Below, one piece after another: positions 1 through 8,024 of a stretch of DNA of 64,000 bases. This DNA is from Oleiphilus sp. (GTDB taxonomy: Bacteria; Pseudomonadota; Gammaproteobacteria; Pseudomonadales; Oleiphilaceae). The translations under genes and the position numbers were made by a program. The stretch lies in assembly GCA_006212045.1 (NCBI GenBank), contig PZPK01000016.1, forward strand, positions 1 to 64,000. The letters run 5' to 3'. Under the pieces are notes generated by a model. It had not been told where the DNA came from, ran no database searches, and saw nothing but the letters and a program-made list of their open reading frames with translations. How positions within the stretch are numbered: position 1 is the stretch's first letter; every line of letters starts with the position of its first letter.

Positions 1-272
1 CCAGCGGATTGTTGGTACGAATTCGACGCCAGTGGGATTTGGGAAACTGGTAATAGGCTAGCGTCTCATTGATGCTAATTTCCACTTTGCTTGCGGCTGC
101 GGTCAGGCGCTGGTCGCGCAGCTTCTTCACAACAAGCGCGGCTTTCTCCTGAGAGGTCTTCTTGCGCATGGATCGCTTTCAGCATTTTGGCGACGTCGCG
201 TACTTTTTTCTCGGGACAACTGTGAATACGTTTTAGGAAACAGTATTGCCTTGATCCGCTTGAACGGTGCAA
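1..272 (-). pseudogene. IS256-family transposase remnant (frameshifted, cut by window edge)
   Basis: Read on the minus strand, the stretch from about 245 down to 150 encodes VRDVAKMLKAIHAQED. After a one-base frame change near 150-165 it continues as KLRDQRLTAAASKVEISINE, then LAYYQFPKSHWRRIRTNNPL up to base 1. These are the conserved blocks in the C-terminal half of IS256-type DDE transposases, which bind and cut insertion-sequence ends. The N-terminal half is not recognisable upstream of about 250, so the copy is both truncated and frameshifted. The rest of the C-terminus would lie left of the window. It is outside the prophage and does not look active. Confidence 0.8.
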
Positions 273-433
273 AAATTCCCATAGAACTGATTCTGGTAAG
301 CTGTTGCGTTATTCAGTCCCTAATTGTTGCTGGTACAGTCTTAGTTATTTGGAATATTAGTACCAATTATTGAGATATTTTTTGCAGAAATTTGGTTGGC
401 AAGGAGCTCTTCAGCGCTGTAAAAAAGTGAGGC
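273..433. other. host intergenic stretch between IS remnant and prophage
   Basis: About 160 AT-rich bases with no supported gene. It ends with GAGGC (429-433), the left copy of the target duplication. The sequence that followed it before insertion should be the one now starting at 44057. Confidence 0.6.
429..433. repeat. left target-site duplication GAGGC
   Basis: This is directly adjacent to the TGTAG terminus at 434 and identical to 44052-44056. Five base pairs is the duplication length made by Mu-type transposition. Confidence 0.9.
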
Positions 434-460
434 TGTAGGGTAACGTTTATTTCTGGATGG
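434..460 (+). repeat. prophage left terminus and L1 transposase site
   Basis: It starts TGTAG, then six non-conserved bases, then GTTTATTTCTGGATGG (445-460). The right terminus read inward has TGTAG, six bases, then ATTTACTTCTGGACGG. The spacing is identical and the 16-mers match at 13 of 16 bases. By analogy with Mu attL, this 16-mer is the likely transposase-binding site nearest the cleavage point. Confidence 0.88.
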
Positions 461-743
461 AAGGCAAAAAGAGAAAAACCCAATAAATCGTTGAAAAATA
501 ACGTAAACCTATAAATTCGTCAAAAAATAAAAATACACATACTTCTGGACAGAAAACGATAATTAATTGTTAAAAACTACAATAAACTCTGTTTAAACAG
601 CGGTTCACAATCCAACAAATAGCGTTTATTAATGCCTGAATTTATCTATAATTACAATGTCGGTTGAAGCGCCAGGAAACATTCCTCGATCTGGCCGGAT
701 TGCGATCCGTGATGTGGTTCTACAGAGGTTCCACTCAGCCGAC
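461..743. other. left-end non-coding region of the prophage
   Basis: Apart from the L2 site at 537-552 this AT-rich 280-bp stretch holds no supported gene. A CGTTTATT match at about 625 resembles the first half of L1 and could be a degenerate third site. I see no clear rho-independent terminator for the gpF operon that ends at 744. Confidence 0.5.
537..552 (+). repeat. internal left-end transposase site L2
   Basis: ACATACTTCTGGACAG matches the terminal 16-mer core TACTTCTGGAC in the same orientation as L1, with 92 bp between the starts of the two sites. Mu attL also has a wide gap between its first two MuA sites. Confidence 0.7.
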
Positions 744-1961
744 CTAAATTTCCCCAGTCAGAAGTTCATATTGTTTCTCATCTCTTAAACTTCCAAGTGG
801 AACCAAACCACCAGATCGAACACTGTTGGTCTGCTCACCAGCTTCCTTGAAATTTACCAAAACAATAATTTTCCCGGATCTATTGTTTGCCTGCTCGGGG
901 AGAACAAACACTAACCCTCCTTTCTTATCGAGCAAAACCGCCTGGGATTTTCTCAACTGTGTTGGAAGATCATGAAGTAAATCTATTGGCAGCTGCTTCC
1001 CTTTGCTCTTTTTGAATTCCCTTTGCATCCGTTTTAGGCGCGTATCACTAATAGATATAGTGGCCGTGCTTGGGGCAATATCCTTGATTTTGAGAGCCTC
1101 TATCAAATCATCCTGAAGCCAACCAGCTGCATGGACTTTGTTCTGGCTTTTTTGTCGCAACGACTTAGCCGCCCAAAGGGAAAAGGATTTAGATAAATGC
1201 TGATGATGCACGCCGTCATGCGCTAATGCTGCACGGCGAACCGATTGAGGGAGACGCATCAGTTTCTCGCCAAACGCGATGTCACTACTGAGCCATTGCT
1301 TGCCTACGTTATTGTTCCAACCAACGCCGATACCTTTAGGGACCAACCCGTAATCCTCTCCCGTCGTCGAATTAACCCGGCTCGATTCCTGGAGCGCTGG
1401 AGCTTCTTCTGCGAGAGAGATGCCTCGTTTCTTGAGCGTTTTTTCATTTGCCGAAACAACATAGCAACGACAGCCCCAATCATTTGGAGGGTAATGCGTA
1501 TCCCACCAATCATGGTCGACCGGTAGAGCAGTAGCGTGCCATTGCCGATGTTGATCCCGAACACGTTGGTCGCCCACTGTATAATAAATCAGATACGGCC
1601 GCCTGCTTTTCACTCGCTGAATCTGCTCCCAGCGGCCAGCCATGCGTGCACTTCGCAGATTATTGTCGTAGATTACCCGAGTACGCCAACCACGCTTCCC
1701 TCTATACGTCCATCCATGTTTTTGTACAGTTCGATCAAAGCGCTTTCGAAATGCCGATATCGACTCACCTGCTTCTAGAGCTTGAGCAAGATCTTCCTGC
1801 AAATCGTTTAGCAGATCGACCTTGGTTGCTCCTGCCACTGTAAACGCTTTTGACCTAGGCAGTTCCAGGAAGTCATCCCATGTTTGAGTCGGAACTGCCA
1901 ACTTGGAACGAATGTTATCGATCGCTTCCTTTGCAGGAACGCCACTGATTTCGATAGGCAT
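744..1961 (-). CDS. Mu gpF-like head protein with C-terminal nuclease-like domain
   Basis: This 405-residue protein belongs to the phage head morphogenesis family of Mu gpF (SPP1 gp7 type). It is carried into the head and acts at the portal end of the capsid. The family core covers about residues 85-200 and ends in the signature PPNDWGCRCYV. The last 110 residues are separate and read like a PBECR-type (Barnase/EndoU/ColicinE5/RelE-like) domain, with a strand-rich AVLLDKKGGLVFVLP segment and a final VRSGGLVPLGSLRD motif. A TTG at 1973 is possible, but ATG 1961 has GAGG at proper spacing. It is the last gene of the leftward late operon, after the portal and holin genes. Confidence 0.85.
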   Translation of the reverse strand: MPIEISGVPAKEAIDNIRSKLAVPTQTWDDFLELPRSKAFTVAGATKVDLLNDLQEDLAQALEAGESISAFRKRFDRTVQKHGWTYRGKRGWRTRVIYDNNLRSARMAGRWEQIQRVKSRRPYLIYYTVGDQRVRDQHRQWHATALPVDHDWWDTHYPPNDWGCRCYVVSANEKTLKKRGISLAEEAPALQESSRVNSTTGEDYGLVPKGIGVGWNNNVGKQWLSSDIAFGEKLMRLPQSVRRAALAHDGVHHQHLSKSFSLWAAKSLRQKSQNKVHAAGWLQDDLIEALKIKDIAPSTATISISDTRLKRMQREFKKSKGKQLPIDLLHDLPTQLRKSQAVLLDKKGGLVFVLPEQANNRSGKIIVLVNFKEAGEQTNSVRSGGLVPLGSLRDEKQYELLTGEI

Positions 1962-1969
1962 CGATAGCC

Positions 1970-2059
1970 TCAACCAAACGTCATATAGATGCTAACGGAT
2001 AACATAGAGCAACCAAATGCGATGCCACCACCTATAGACATTTCATTAAGCAATCCCAT
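1970..2059 (-). CDS. 29-residue hydrophobic micropeptide between holin and gpF
   Basis: A short open frame fills the holin-gpF gap. It starts with ATG overlapping the holin stop (TGATG at 2057-2061) and ends TGA at 1970, nine bases before the gpF start. The product begins MGLLNEMSIGGGIAFGCSML and is hydrophobic enough for one membrane span. Stop-start coupling on the upstream side and its position in a lysis module suggest it is translated and may assist or oppose the holin. No family is recognised; it could simply be a coupling leader for gpF. Confidence 0.45.
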   Translation of the reverse strand: MGLLNEMSIGGGIAFGCSMLSVSIYMTFG

Positions 2060-2586
2060 CACTTTTTAGTTCCCATCACGGCTGTCTTCATCTTGCTGCC
2101 CAGAGAACTGCCGAAGTGAAACGCTGTCACATCCTGGCGTTCTTTCAACAAGGCATTGATTATAAATCCCACCAACGTAGATACGGTCGAAAGTAGCGCC
2201 GGATCGGTCTTCAGGTAGTGTGTTGCAATCACGTTAACCAGGACAAGTACAAGTATCAGCGGCAAGTTGTATTTCATAATGTAGAAGGCTATTTTATCAC
2301 TTGCCTCGTTGTGAACCTTGTAGGTCTCGCGTGCATGTTGGCGATCTTCCAGAACCATTCGATCAAAAACGTGCTCGTTGTCCATGACCGCTTTCTGAAA
2401 TTCAAGGGCCGTATTCGGGTTCGTTTTAATGGCTTCCAGAGCATCGGTTGCACCTGGCTTTCCCGTTACATCTTTAGCGATATCAACTACCTTTTCGGCG
2501 ACATCTTCTGCTTTGTCTCCGCCAATCCACCCCGCAATTTTTGGAGCGAATTTGATCAGAGCTGATGCGATTGCTATGGCAGACAT
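2059..2586 (-). CDS. three-helix-type holin
   Basis: This 175-residue protein matches the 3TM holin family (also found in gene-transfer-agent release). It has an amphipathic N-terminus, a charged central part (DRMVLEDRQHARETYKVHNE) and two strong C-terminal membrane segments, YNLPLILVLVLVNVIATHYL and LLSTVSTLVGFIINALL. Holins permeabilise the inner membrane so that endolysin reaches the wall. AGGAG precedes the ATG at good spacing. Here the holin lies far from the amidase (7395-7895), separated by packaging genes, although both are in the same leftward late operon. Confidence 0.8.
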   Translation of the reverse strand: MSAIAIASALIKFAPKIAGWIGGDKAEDVAEKVVDIAKDVTGKPGATDALEAIKTNPNTALEFQKAVMDNEHVFDRMVLEDRQHARETYKVHNEASDKIAFYIMKYNLPLILVLVLVNVIATHYLKTDPALLSTVSTLVGFIINALLKERQDVTAFHFGSSLGSKMKTAVMGTKK

Positions 2587-2596
2587 GGTGAATCTC

Positions 2597-2920
2597 CTAT
2601 TTGCGTTTTAGCCATCCGACTAAATGAGTTATTGGCAGCAACAGCAAACAGGCTACCGGCACTAAAATGGAAAGCGCGGTCAGACCGAAATCGTTTCCAC
2701 GACGATAATGGCCATCACTTTCCATCGATTGCTTGCAATGACCTGGGCCGTCCAATGGATAGAACGTAAAGTCGATGACCGTTTCCATCGAGCGCCAGTA
2801 TCGATTGCGTTTAACTTTTGAGAAATAACCTGTTCGAGCAGAAACTGTCGCCCGGCTGTCGCCTCCAACCAGAGCATTTAAAAGGCGGCTAAGTGCCTGC
2901 ATGATGTTTCGTGCCCACAT
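2597..2920 (-). CDS. small membrane protein of the lysis/packaging operon
   Basis: This 107-residue protein starts at ATG 2920 (GAGGAG upstream), just after the portal stop. An earlier start at 2950 would overlap the portal gene and lacks a ribosome site. Most of the chain is polar (SARTGYFSKVKRNRYWRSME). The C-terminus has one membrane span, LSILVPVACLLLLPITHLV, and ends in KRK. The family is not recognised. The position between portal and holin fits a lysis accessory role such as a spanin-like or regulatory protein, but nothing in the sequence proves this. Confidence 0.6.
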   Translation of the reverse strand: MWARNIMQALSRLLNALVGGDSRATVSARTGYFSKVKRNRYWRSMETVIDFTFYPLDGPGHCKQSMESDGHYRRGNDFGLTALSILVPVACLLLLPITHLVGWLKRK

Positions 2921-2921
2921 G

Positions 2922-4454
2922 TCATTGCTCCTCTTCCATGCCCTGAGCAAATGCCAGGCGCATCACTTTTTCATTGATCTCGGCTAATTTGTTCTGGTCC
3001 ATCTTAAGTCCCAGTTTTTCGATATCTGAATAAAACTCCTTCAGCGTCTTCCCGGATGATTCGTACTCACGCAGCATCTGCTCGATCGGGTCAATTAGGT
3101 TTGATTCAATAACCTTGTCCGCTTCACGGATAGCGGTGCTGATCAAGCTTACTTGAGAACGCGGCTCGGAAAATTCATGTGACCTACCGCAGTGCGAACA
3201 CGCGGAAAATTGTTTCGGTTCTGGAGTAGCTGTGGAAACTGGCGCACTCTGAACAATCACCTCTTCATCGCCTTCGGCAATAGGGATATTCATTTCTTCA
3301 TGGAGCGCCTTTAACGGAACTCTGTTTGACAATCGTGCAACGATCTCATATTGCTCAGCCCGTTCGATCGTAGGGTCCTTGTCTTTGTAGAACTCAAAGA
3401 CTGGAGCCACAACATCCTCGCCAACGTTGTAGTAAGTGATCCAGCGAAACACTTGGTTAAGCGAGGCAGCCACAGCTTTACGATTCGCCGAACTGTTATC
3501 GCTCTGGCGTTCATAGTGCGTTTTACTAGCGGCATTGGATCCGACACCCTGATTCTCGGTTGCCAATGTCTGACTTGTGATCGCCTTGCTCATTTCACGA
3601 TTACACAAATGCACCATCGCTTCCTGAGCAAGCTCTCCACTATGGCTTGAGGTTAGCAATTCTACAGAGGCATCATCGGGAACCGCCGCGGCCCCATCTT
3701 GCAGCAGCTGAACCAATGCATCCAGCAAATCCTGCTGACCTTTGAGGTCGGTACCCGCGGGATATTTTCCGATTGGAAACGGTAGCCCGTAACGTTCACA
3801 AAATTGGTAGAAGAACTTGAAACCGCCTTTTTTAAACGTGTACGGCCAAAAGCAGGCACTAAGAATCGCCCGTCCATAAGGGTTAGTCTGACTTGGCATG
3901 TGACGCGAGAGCAAAAAATAAGGATCTTCTGTCGGCTCACCATTGGTTGGTTCCCGCTTGGTCAACAACCGCAGCGCATTGTCAGGACTAAAAAGAAAAC
4001 GACGATTCGGCCGATCCAGTAGCGCGGTTGGAAAAACGCCGTCAGGCGTATTGTCCCAAATAAGTTCGTGAACCCGAAAACCCGTTAATACTGCACTACC
4101 CATGTTCCAGATGACATCGGGCCACGTCATTCGGGGTGCGGGATCTTTGCTTAGCCATAGTTCGCAAAGATCCTTTGCCCGTTCTTCCTGGGGAGTATCC
4201 AGGCTATTTACACCTGGTTTAACACGGAATTTATGGGCGTTTAAACCGGCTTCGATCGAGCGTAATTCGCCCAGGACATGCGCGTCTGACATGATGGCAT
4301 CATATACTTCATCGGCTTTTCCCATGGCACGCAGAATCGGATCAGGGTTAGGAAGTACTTCCAGTCCCTGGTAAAAATAAGGGTCTGAATCACGTCCAGC
4401 TTTAGCGGTTGACATGATTTTTTTTGCCAGCTTTTGAAGGTCTTTACCTTCCAT
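2922..4454 (-). CDS. portal protein (Mu gp29-like, DUF935)
   Basis: The 510-residue product is the dodecameric portal through which DNA enters and leaves the head. Family features include the N-terminal YFYQGLEVLPNPDPILR block, the central WPDVIWNMGSAVLTGFRVHELIW block and the FCERYGLPFPIGKYP segment, with usual family length. A C-terminal CSHCGRSHEF motif could bind zinc. ATG 4454 overlaps the last 11 bases of the terminase gene, so the two are probably translationally coupled. An upstream start at 4496 is less likely because it runs 53 bases into the terminase gene. Confidence 0.9.
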   Translation of the reverse strand: MEGKDLQKLAKKIMSTAKAGRDSDPYFYQGLEVLPNPDPILRAMGKADEVYDAIMSDAHVLGELRSIEAGLNAHKFRVKPGVNSLDTPQEERAKDLCELWLSKDPAPRMTWPDVIWNMGSAVLTGFRVHELIWDNTPDGVFPTALLDRPNRRFLFSPDNALRLLTKREPTNGEPTEDPYFLLSRHMPSQTNPYGRAILSACFWPYTFKKGGFKFFYQFCERYGLPFPIGKYPAGTDLKGQQDLLDALVQLLQDGAAAVPDDASVELLTSSHSGELAQEAMVHLCNREMSKAITSQTLATENQGVGSNAASKTHYERQSDNSSANRKAVAASLNQVFRWITYYNVGEDVVAPVFEFYKDKDPTIERAEQYEIVARLSNRVPLKALHEEMNIPIAEGDEEVIVQSAPVSTATPEPKQFSACSHCGRSHEFSEPRSQVSLISTAIREADKVIESNLIDPIEQMLREYESSGKTLKEFYSDIEKLGLKMDQNKLAEINEKVMRLAFAQGMEEEQ

Positions 4455-6069
4455 TATCGTAACCTCGTAAATCGCGAGAACTTGCGCGACGCGCACTCAA
4501 AACACTGGGTAATCCACCCATCCTGCTAACTGCGACCATCCAGAGCATATGCAACGCGTCGGGCCCATCATCATGGTCCGCTTCCGGCCAGTGAAGGAGC
4601 TGCTCCAGTAGCACCGAATGATTCCGGTTAAATCGAATCAGTCCATTTGCCACATGAGGCTGTAGCGATTCGATGCGAAGATCTTTATCCGTGTTCGGTG
4701 TGATTCCACGTGCAGGTACCGGAACGCCTACGGCGGCCGATCGTTTCACCATTTCGTCTTTGAAGAACTCCTGGAACTGAATCGTTTCAACGCCCCAGAC
4801 CAAGCAGCCATACTCGCGCTGGAACTCGATTACATCGCTGATAATCATGTCAGGCACGCGCCGTTTTATCTTGGCTTCAACGACGTCCAGCAGCCCATGT
4901 TCGCGATCGAATCCACCCACTAGAATGGCGGACGGATCGCGGCTCCGATTGCGTTTACCCATCGACGGATCGCAGGAGCCGTAGAAAATCCACTTCCGAT
5001 AGGGCTGAACCCAATAGGTTAGGTTCTTGAATGGCGCATTTTCATCGTTTGTAGGATCGTTCTGATATTCGCAATCGAACGCATGGTGGTCATCGGCACG
5101 CTCTTTCATTAAGCGCAGTAGCGGGCGTGTTTTCGGCCAACTCAGGACGGCACCTTTGTCCATGGCTTCTTTGTTCTGCAGATAGAAGCGATCGGATTCT
5201 TCCTCACCTTCGTTAATGAGGATTTCTTCCCAGGCTTCCCAAAGATCCATGTTGTCCGGCCAACGCATAATGGCCTTGAATACACGGCCATTCCAGACAG
5301 GGTTTTTGAGGGTACGATTCAGTACCGAGTCATAGTGCAGAATCGTTCCTATATAGAAAACATCCATCGTGCCGTCAGGCGGCCCCAACTTGAGCACGGC
5401 TTTCTTGAGCCAATTCTCAGTCTTGTTGCGCTGTTCAATCTTGCGGACATTTTCATCGTTCTCGATGTCATCCAACACGACCATATCTGGACGGTGTGGC
5501 CCATGTCGCCAGCCACGTACCTTTTTGCCGGAGCCCGCGACCTGAACCTTGATTTTGTTCGCAGTAATGATGACACCTGTTTGCCAAACACGGCCTGCAC
5601 CACAGGCTTCCGGAAAGTCCATTTTCAGACGCGGATTTGATTCCAACTCGACCTTGATGGCTTCGAGCATCATGGCCGCCTGATCAAAGGAATCCATCAA
5701 GATAACGGGGAATTTTTTTAGCTCGGCTACGATCACAAATAAATTGCCAAGCTGGGTGAAAAGTGTCGATTTTGCCTCGCCCCTGGGAGCCGCTCTGACT
5801 TCTTTGTACCCCTTGGTTTTATCCATTACCTTAACCGGGAATTCGTCAAAGACATCGGTATGGAAAAGAGACTCTTCTTCCTTAATGTAGTGCGGGAAAT
5901 AGGTCCGGCAGAAGAAGCGATAATCGCCGTTTAAGACACGTCCCCGACGTGTTTTACGCTCGGCCGGTTCTGAGTCGAATGCCAAGCAATCCGTTTCGAT
6001 CAGTTGCCGCTGTTCTTCCGCAAATGCAGACAGCTCCTTTAGAAATTTGGTCTCGGTATACTTTCCCAC
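4444..6069 (-). CDS. terminase large subunit (Mu gp28-like)
   Basis: This 541-residue packaging motor cuts phage-host DNA and pumps it through the portal. The ATPase half shows a Walker A-like APRGEAKSTLFTQL at about 98-111 and Walker B MVVLDDIEN near 195-203. The nuclease half begins near FYGSCDPSMGKRNRSRDPSA, which contains the first acidic residue of the RNase-H-like fold, and ends with DDGPDALHML. The start is GTG at 6069, seven bases after the small-terminase stop. It lies between the small terminase and portal genes, as in Mu. Confidence 0.92.
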   Translation of the reverse strand: MGKYTETKFLKELSAFAEEQRQLIETDCLAFDSEPAERKTRRGRVLNGDYRFFCRTYFPHYIKEEESLFHTDVFDEFPVKVMDKTKGYKEVRAAPRGEAKSTLFTQLGNLFVIVAELKKFPVILMDSFDQAAMMLEAIKVELESNPRLKMDFPEACGAGRVWQTGVIITANKIKVQVAGSGKKVRGWRHGPHRPDMVVLDDIENDENVRKIEQRNKTENWLKKAVLKLGPPDGTMDVFYIGTILHYDSVLNRTLKNPVWNGRVFKAIMRWPDNMDLWEAWEEILINEGEEESDRFYLQNKEAMDKGAVLSWPKTRPLLRLMKERADDHHAFDCEYQNDPTNDENAPFKNLTYWVQPYRKWIFYGSCDPSMGKRNRSRDPSAILVGGFDREHGLLDVVEAKIKRRVPDMIISDVIEFQREYGCLVWGVETIQFQEFFKDEMVKRSAAVGVPVPARGITPNTDKDLRIESLQPHVANGLIRFNRNHSVLLEQLLHWPEADHDDGPDALHMLWMVAVSRMGGLPSVLSARRASSRDLRGYDNGR

Positions 6070-6075
6070 CAGCGT

Positions 6076-6573
6076 CTACCCGTAAACCCGGCTAAGTTCC
6101 TGACCAAATGGCTCCAGCATCTCTGCATAGGATTCAGTCAAATGTGGGTAATGGTTGCGAATGTAATCCGCCAGTAGCTTAAGAACCTCCATTGCAACGG
6201 CCAGCGCACTCAATTTTGGATTGGAGTCTCCCGCGGCTTTCACTGTTTTTGAATAGCTGTCACTTAACTGAGCGATCAGTTGCGCTTTTTGAAGTGGATC
6301 TATGTCCTTCGAATCTTTTACCTGGTCAATGGTTGATTTGAACATCAACACGAAATCTTCGATCACTGCCGCAGTCAACGCTTTAACGCCGCTTTTAGAT
6401 ACATTATGCGCGGCACGTACGTTATCCCAATCATCGCCCTCTTGTTCGGCTTTGCGTTTCCAGTTTCGCGCTGTTTCATATTTGACGGAAACTGCCACAG
6501 ACGAAGCCTTTAGCGTCATTCCCTTAATATAGTTCGCCCGTAACTTTCGTTTTGTCTCAGCACTATAGGCCAT
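6076..6573 (-). CDS. terminase small subunit (Mu gp27-like, DUF1804)
   Basis: The 165-residue protein has an N-terminal helix-turn-helix (AETKRKLRANYIKGMTLKASSVAVSVKYETARNWKRKA), a helical middle and a C-terminal segment matching the DUF1804 family found next to gp28-type terminases. It should recognise the packaging start site near one prophage end and recruit the large subunit. It precedes the large terminase by six bases in the leftward late operon. Confidence 0.85.
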   Translation of the reverse strand: MAYSAETKRKLRANYIKGMTLKASSVAVSVKYETARNWKRKAEQEGDDWDNVRAAHNVSKSGVKALTAAVIEDFVLMFKSTIDQVKDSKDIDPLQKAQLIAQLSDSYSKTVKAAGDSNPKLSALAVAMEVLKLLADYIRNHYPHLTESYAEMLEPFGQELSRVYG

Positions 6574-6585
6574 TGTGTAAGCCTC

Positions 6586-6930
6586 TTATTTTCCGACCGA
6601 CTGTTTCAACAGTTCGACTGCAACAGCCGCCAGCGTGCCAATCGCTCCGCCACCCGCTAGAGCTTTCTTCCCATCATGCTTTCGTGCATCCAACTCCAAC
6701 TGCTGATTGTTCAGTCGGTCCTCAACTGACTCAAAACGTTTATCATTTGCGCTCCGGTGATCTTCAATGCGCCGATTGATAGCTTCTGTCTGACGATCTA
6801 CCGAGCGCGCATGATCATCGATTCGGGTATTGATAGCCTGAGTGGAGCTTTGGATTACGGTCACCATCGTCTCGACTAGGGCTTTGACCTCACCGATTCG
6901 CTGTTCAAGTTTGGCATAATCGTCAGACAT
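6586..6930 (-). CDS. coiled-coil protein with C-terminal membrane segment
   Basis: The 114-residue product starts at ATG 6930, preceded by AAGGAAG; an upstream ATG at 6945 has no good ribosome site. A long coiled coil contains related blocks INTRIDDHARSVDRQTEA and INRRIEDHRSANDKRFES. It is followed by a glycine/alanine-rich membrane segment (GGGAIGTLAAVAVELL). The shape resembles haemolysin XhlA-like or inner-membrane spanin-like phage proteins. The neighbours are amidase and terminase genes. The precise function is unknown. Confidence 0.65.
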   Translation of the reverse strand: MSDDYAKLEQRIGEVKALVETMVTVIQSSTQAINTRIDDHARSVDRQTEAINRRIEDHRSANDKRFESVEDRLNNQQLELDARKHDGKKALAGGGAIGTLAAVAVELLKQSVGK

Positions 6931-6951
6931 ATGACTTCCTTCCATTGATCG

Positions 6952-7392
6952 TTATTTAGCCGCCTTGAACGACAACGCACAGGTTTCCTTGAAAGTCACC
7001 GTTTCAAAAACCAGGTCATGTGTTGGTCGGTCTTGATCGTTTACCAGATCAACCAATGGTGGCAGGGCTTTGAAAGAGACCCCGGTTTTGACATAGTGGT
7101 CAAATTCCGGTCCCAAAATCTCCTTTAGACGTGCGGCATCGGCGATCACGACTTCCTCTTTGGGCACAACGGGAACCGTCCCCACTTCCGGAATATGCAG
7201 GGTGTATTTCTCTTTTTCGCCGAACTCTCCTTTGATCAGGCTTTTTATTTCATCCTGTCGTTTTTTGAGAGCCTTAATTTTCAAGTCGATTTCGATACCT
7301 TCAGAAGCCAGATTCTTGAATTTGGCGGGGAGTTTCGCATCCTCTTTAGCTTCGTCTTCGAACTCGATGAATGCAGGTTTGGAACGTGCCAT
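6952..7392 (-). CDS. conserved phage protein of unknown function
   Basis: The 146-residue soluble protein has an N-terminal charged helix (LKIKALKKRQDEIKSLIKGE) followed by a mixed alpha/beta part ending FKETCALSFKAAK. There is no signal peptide, membrane span or motif that I recognise. It sits three bases downstream of the amidase stop, so it is in the late operon. It may be a head or packaging accessory protein, but this is inference from position only. Confidence 0.6.
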   Translation of the reverse strand: MARSKPAFIEFEDEAKEDAKLPAKFKNLASEGIEIDLKIKALKKRQDEIKSLIKGEFGEKEKYTLHIPEVGTVPVVPKEEVVIADAARLKEILGPEFDHYVKTGVSFKALPPLVDLVNDQDRPTHDLVFETVTFKETCALSFKAAK

Positions 7393-7394
7393 GG

Positions 7395-7895
7395 TTAGAC
7401 CTCCAGTAAATGGTCATGTAGTGAGTTAAAGTCATTGTCCATCCAGGCTCGCACATCGAATCCAGGACAGGTTTTGTGTTCATTGACGGCCCGGTGGCCA
7501 ATGATTTTTGAAAGCTTTGGCAGGCTGTCATGCAGCGTGAGAATCAAACTTTTTGCGGTGGTCCACTGAGCTTCGGTAAAGGCGTCCGTACCGATCAGGC
7601 AAATTCCAACAGAGGAACTGTTGAATTTTCGAGCATGCGCCCCAACTTCTTCCAAAGAGCGGCCGCTCTCTAATACCCCGTCTGTTCTTATCACAAAGTG
7701 ATAGCCGACATGCCGTAGGTGGGGCTGATGTTTCTTGATGAAGATTTGTTCTCGTTGAAACGGCCTTAGCCCACGATTTATCCGGTCTGGCCCATGCCAA
7801 TAGTCCACGTCTTCGATCGTATGAAATCGACCGTTAGGCGTGGCTGCACAATGAAAAATTGCGGTTGTAATCTGAGACATTGAACGTGGCATCAT
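7395..7895 (-). CDS. N-acetylmuramoyl-L-alanine amidase endolysin
   Basis: This 166-residue protein matches the PGRP/amidase_2 zinc hydrolase fold (T7 lysozyme type), which cuts the amide bond between muramic acid and the peptide stem. The zinc ligands are visible: His near residue 15 in FHCAAT, His in GYHFVI is a fold landmark, and the C-terminal GHRAVNEHKTCPGFD supplies the second His and the Cys. There is no signal peptide, so it depends on the holin. ATG 7895 follows AGGTG. It is the first gene of the leftward late operon, about 55 bases downstream of the shared late-promoter motif. Confidence 0.92.
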   Translation of the reverse strand: MMPRSMSQITTAIFHCAATPNGRFHTIEDVDYWHGPDRINRGLRPFQREQIFIKKHQPHLRHVGYHFVIRTDGVLESGRSLEEVGAHARKFNSSSVGICLIGTDAFTEAQWTTAKSLILTLHDSLPKLSKIIGHRAVNEHKTCPGFDVRAWMDNDFNSLHDHLLEV

Positions 7896-7933
7896 GGCAG
7901 CACCTACTTTGTTGGTGATGCCATTGTCGAGTA

Positions 7934-7973
7934 ACGCTAGCGTTCAAAACACGTGAAATGTTTCGGGGGTAAG
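7934..7973 (-). promoter_or_regulatory. late promoter for the leftward lysis/packaging operon
   Basis: Minus-strand bases 7973-7949 carry the element with core CCCCCGAAACATTTCACGTG, also present at 19115-19139 before the rightward late operon (23 of 25 positions match). It contains the near-palindrome GAAACATTTC. A possible -10 (TAGCGT) lies 15 bases downstream. There is no good -35, which is expected for a Mor/C-activated promoter. Confidence 0.75.
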
Positions 7974-8024
7974 AATCGCTTTAACGGCCTATGGCCGAAC
8001 CACTTTAGCTATGGAATTTTTGAT

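Noticed and set aside
7953-8024. Upstream extension of the accessory gene to a GTG at 7953
   Set aside because: The GTG lies inside the late-promoter motif; ATG 8025 begins the protein-like sequence.
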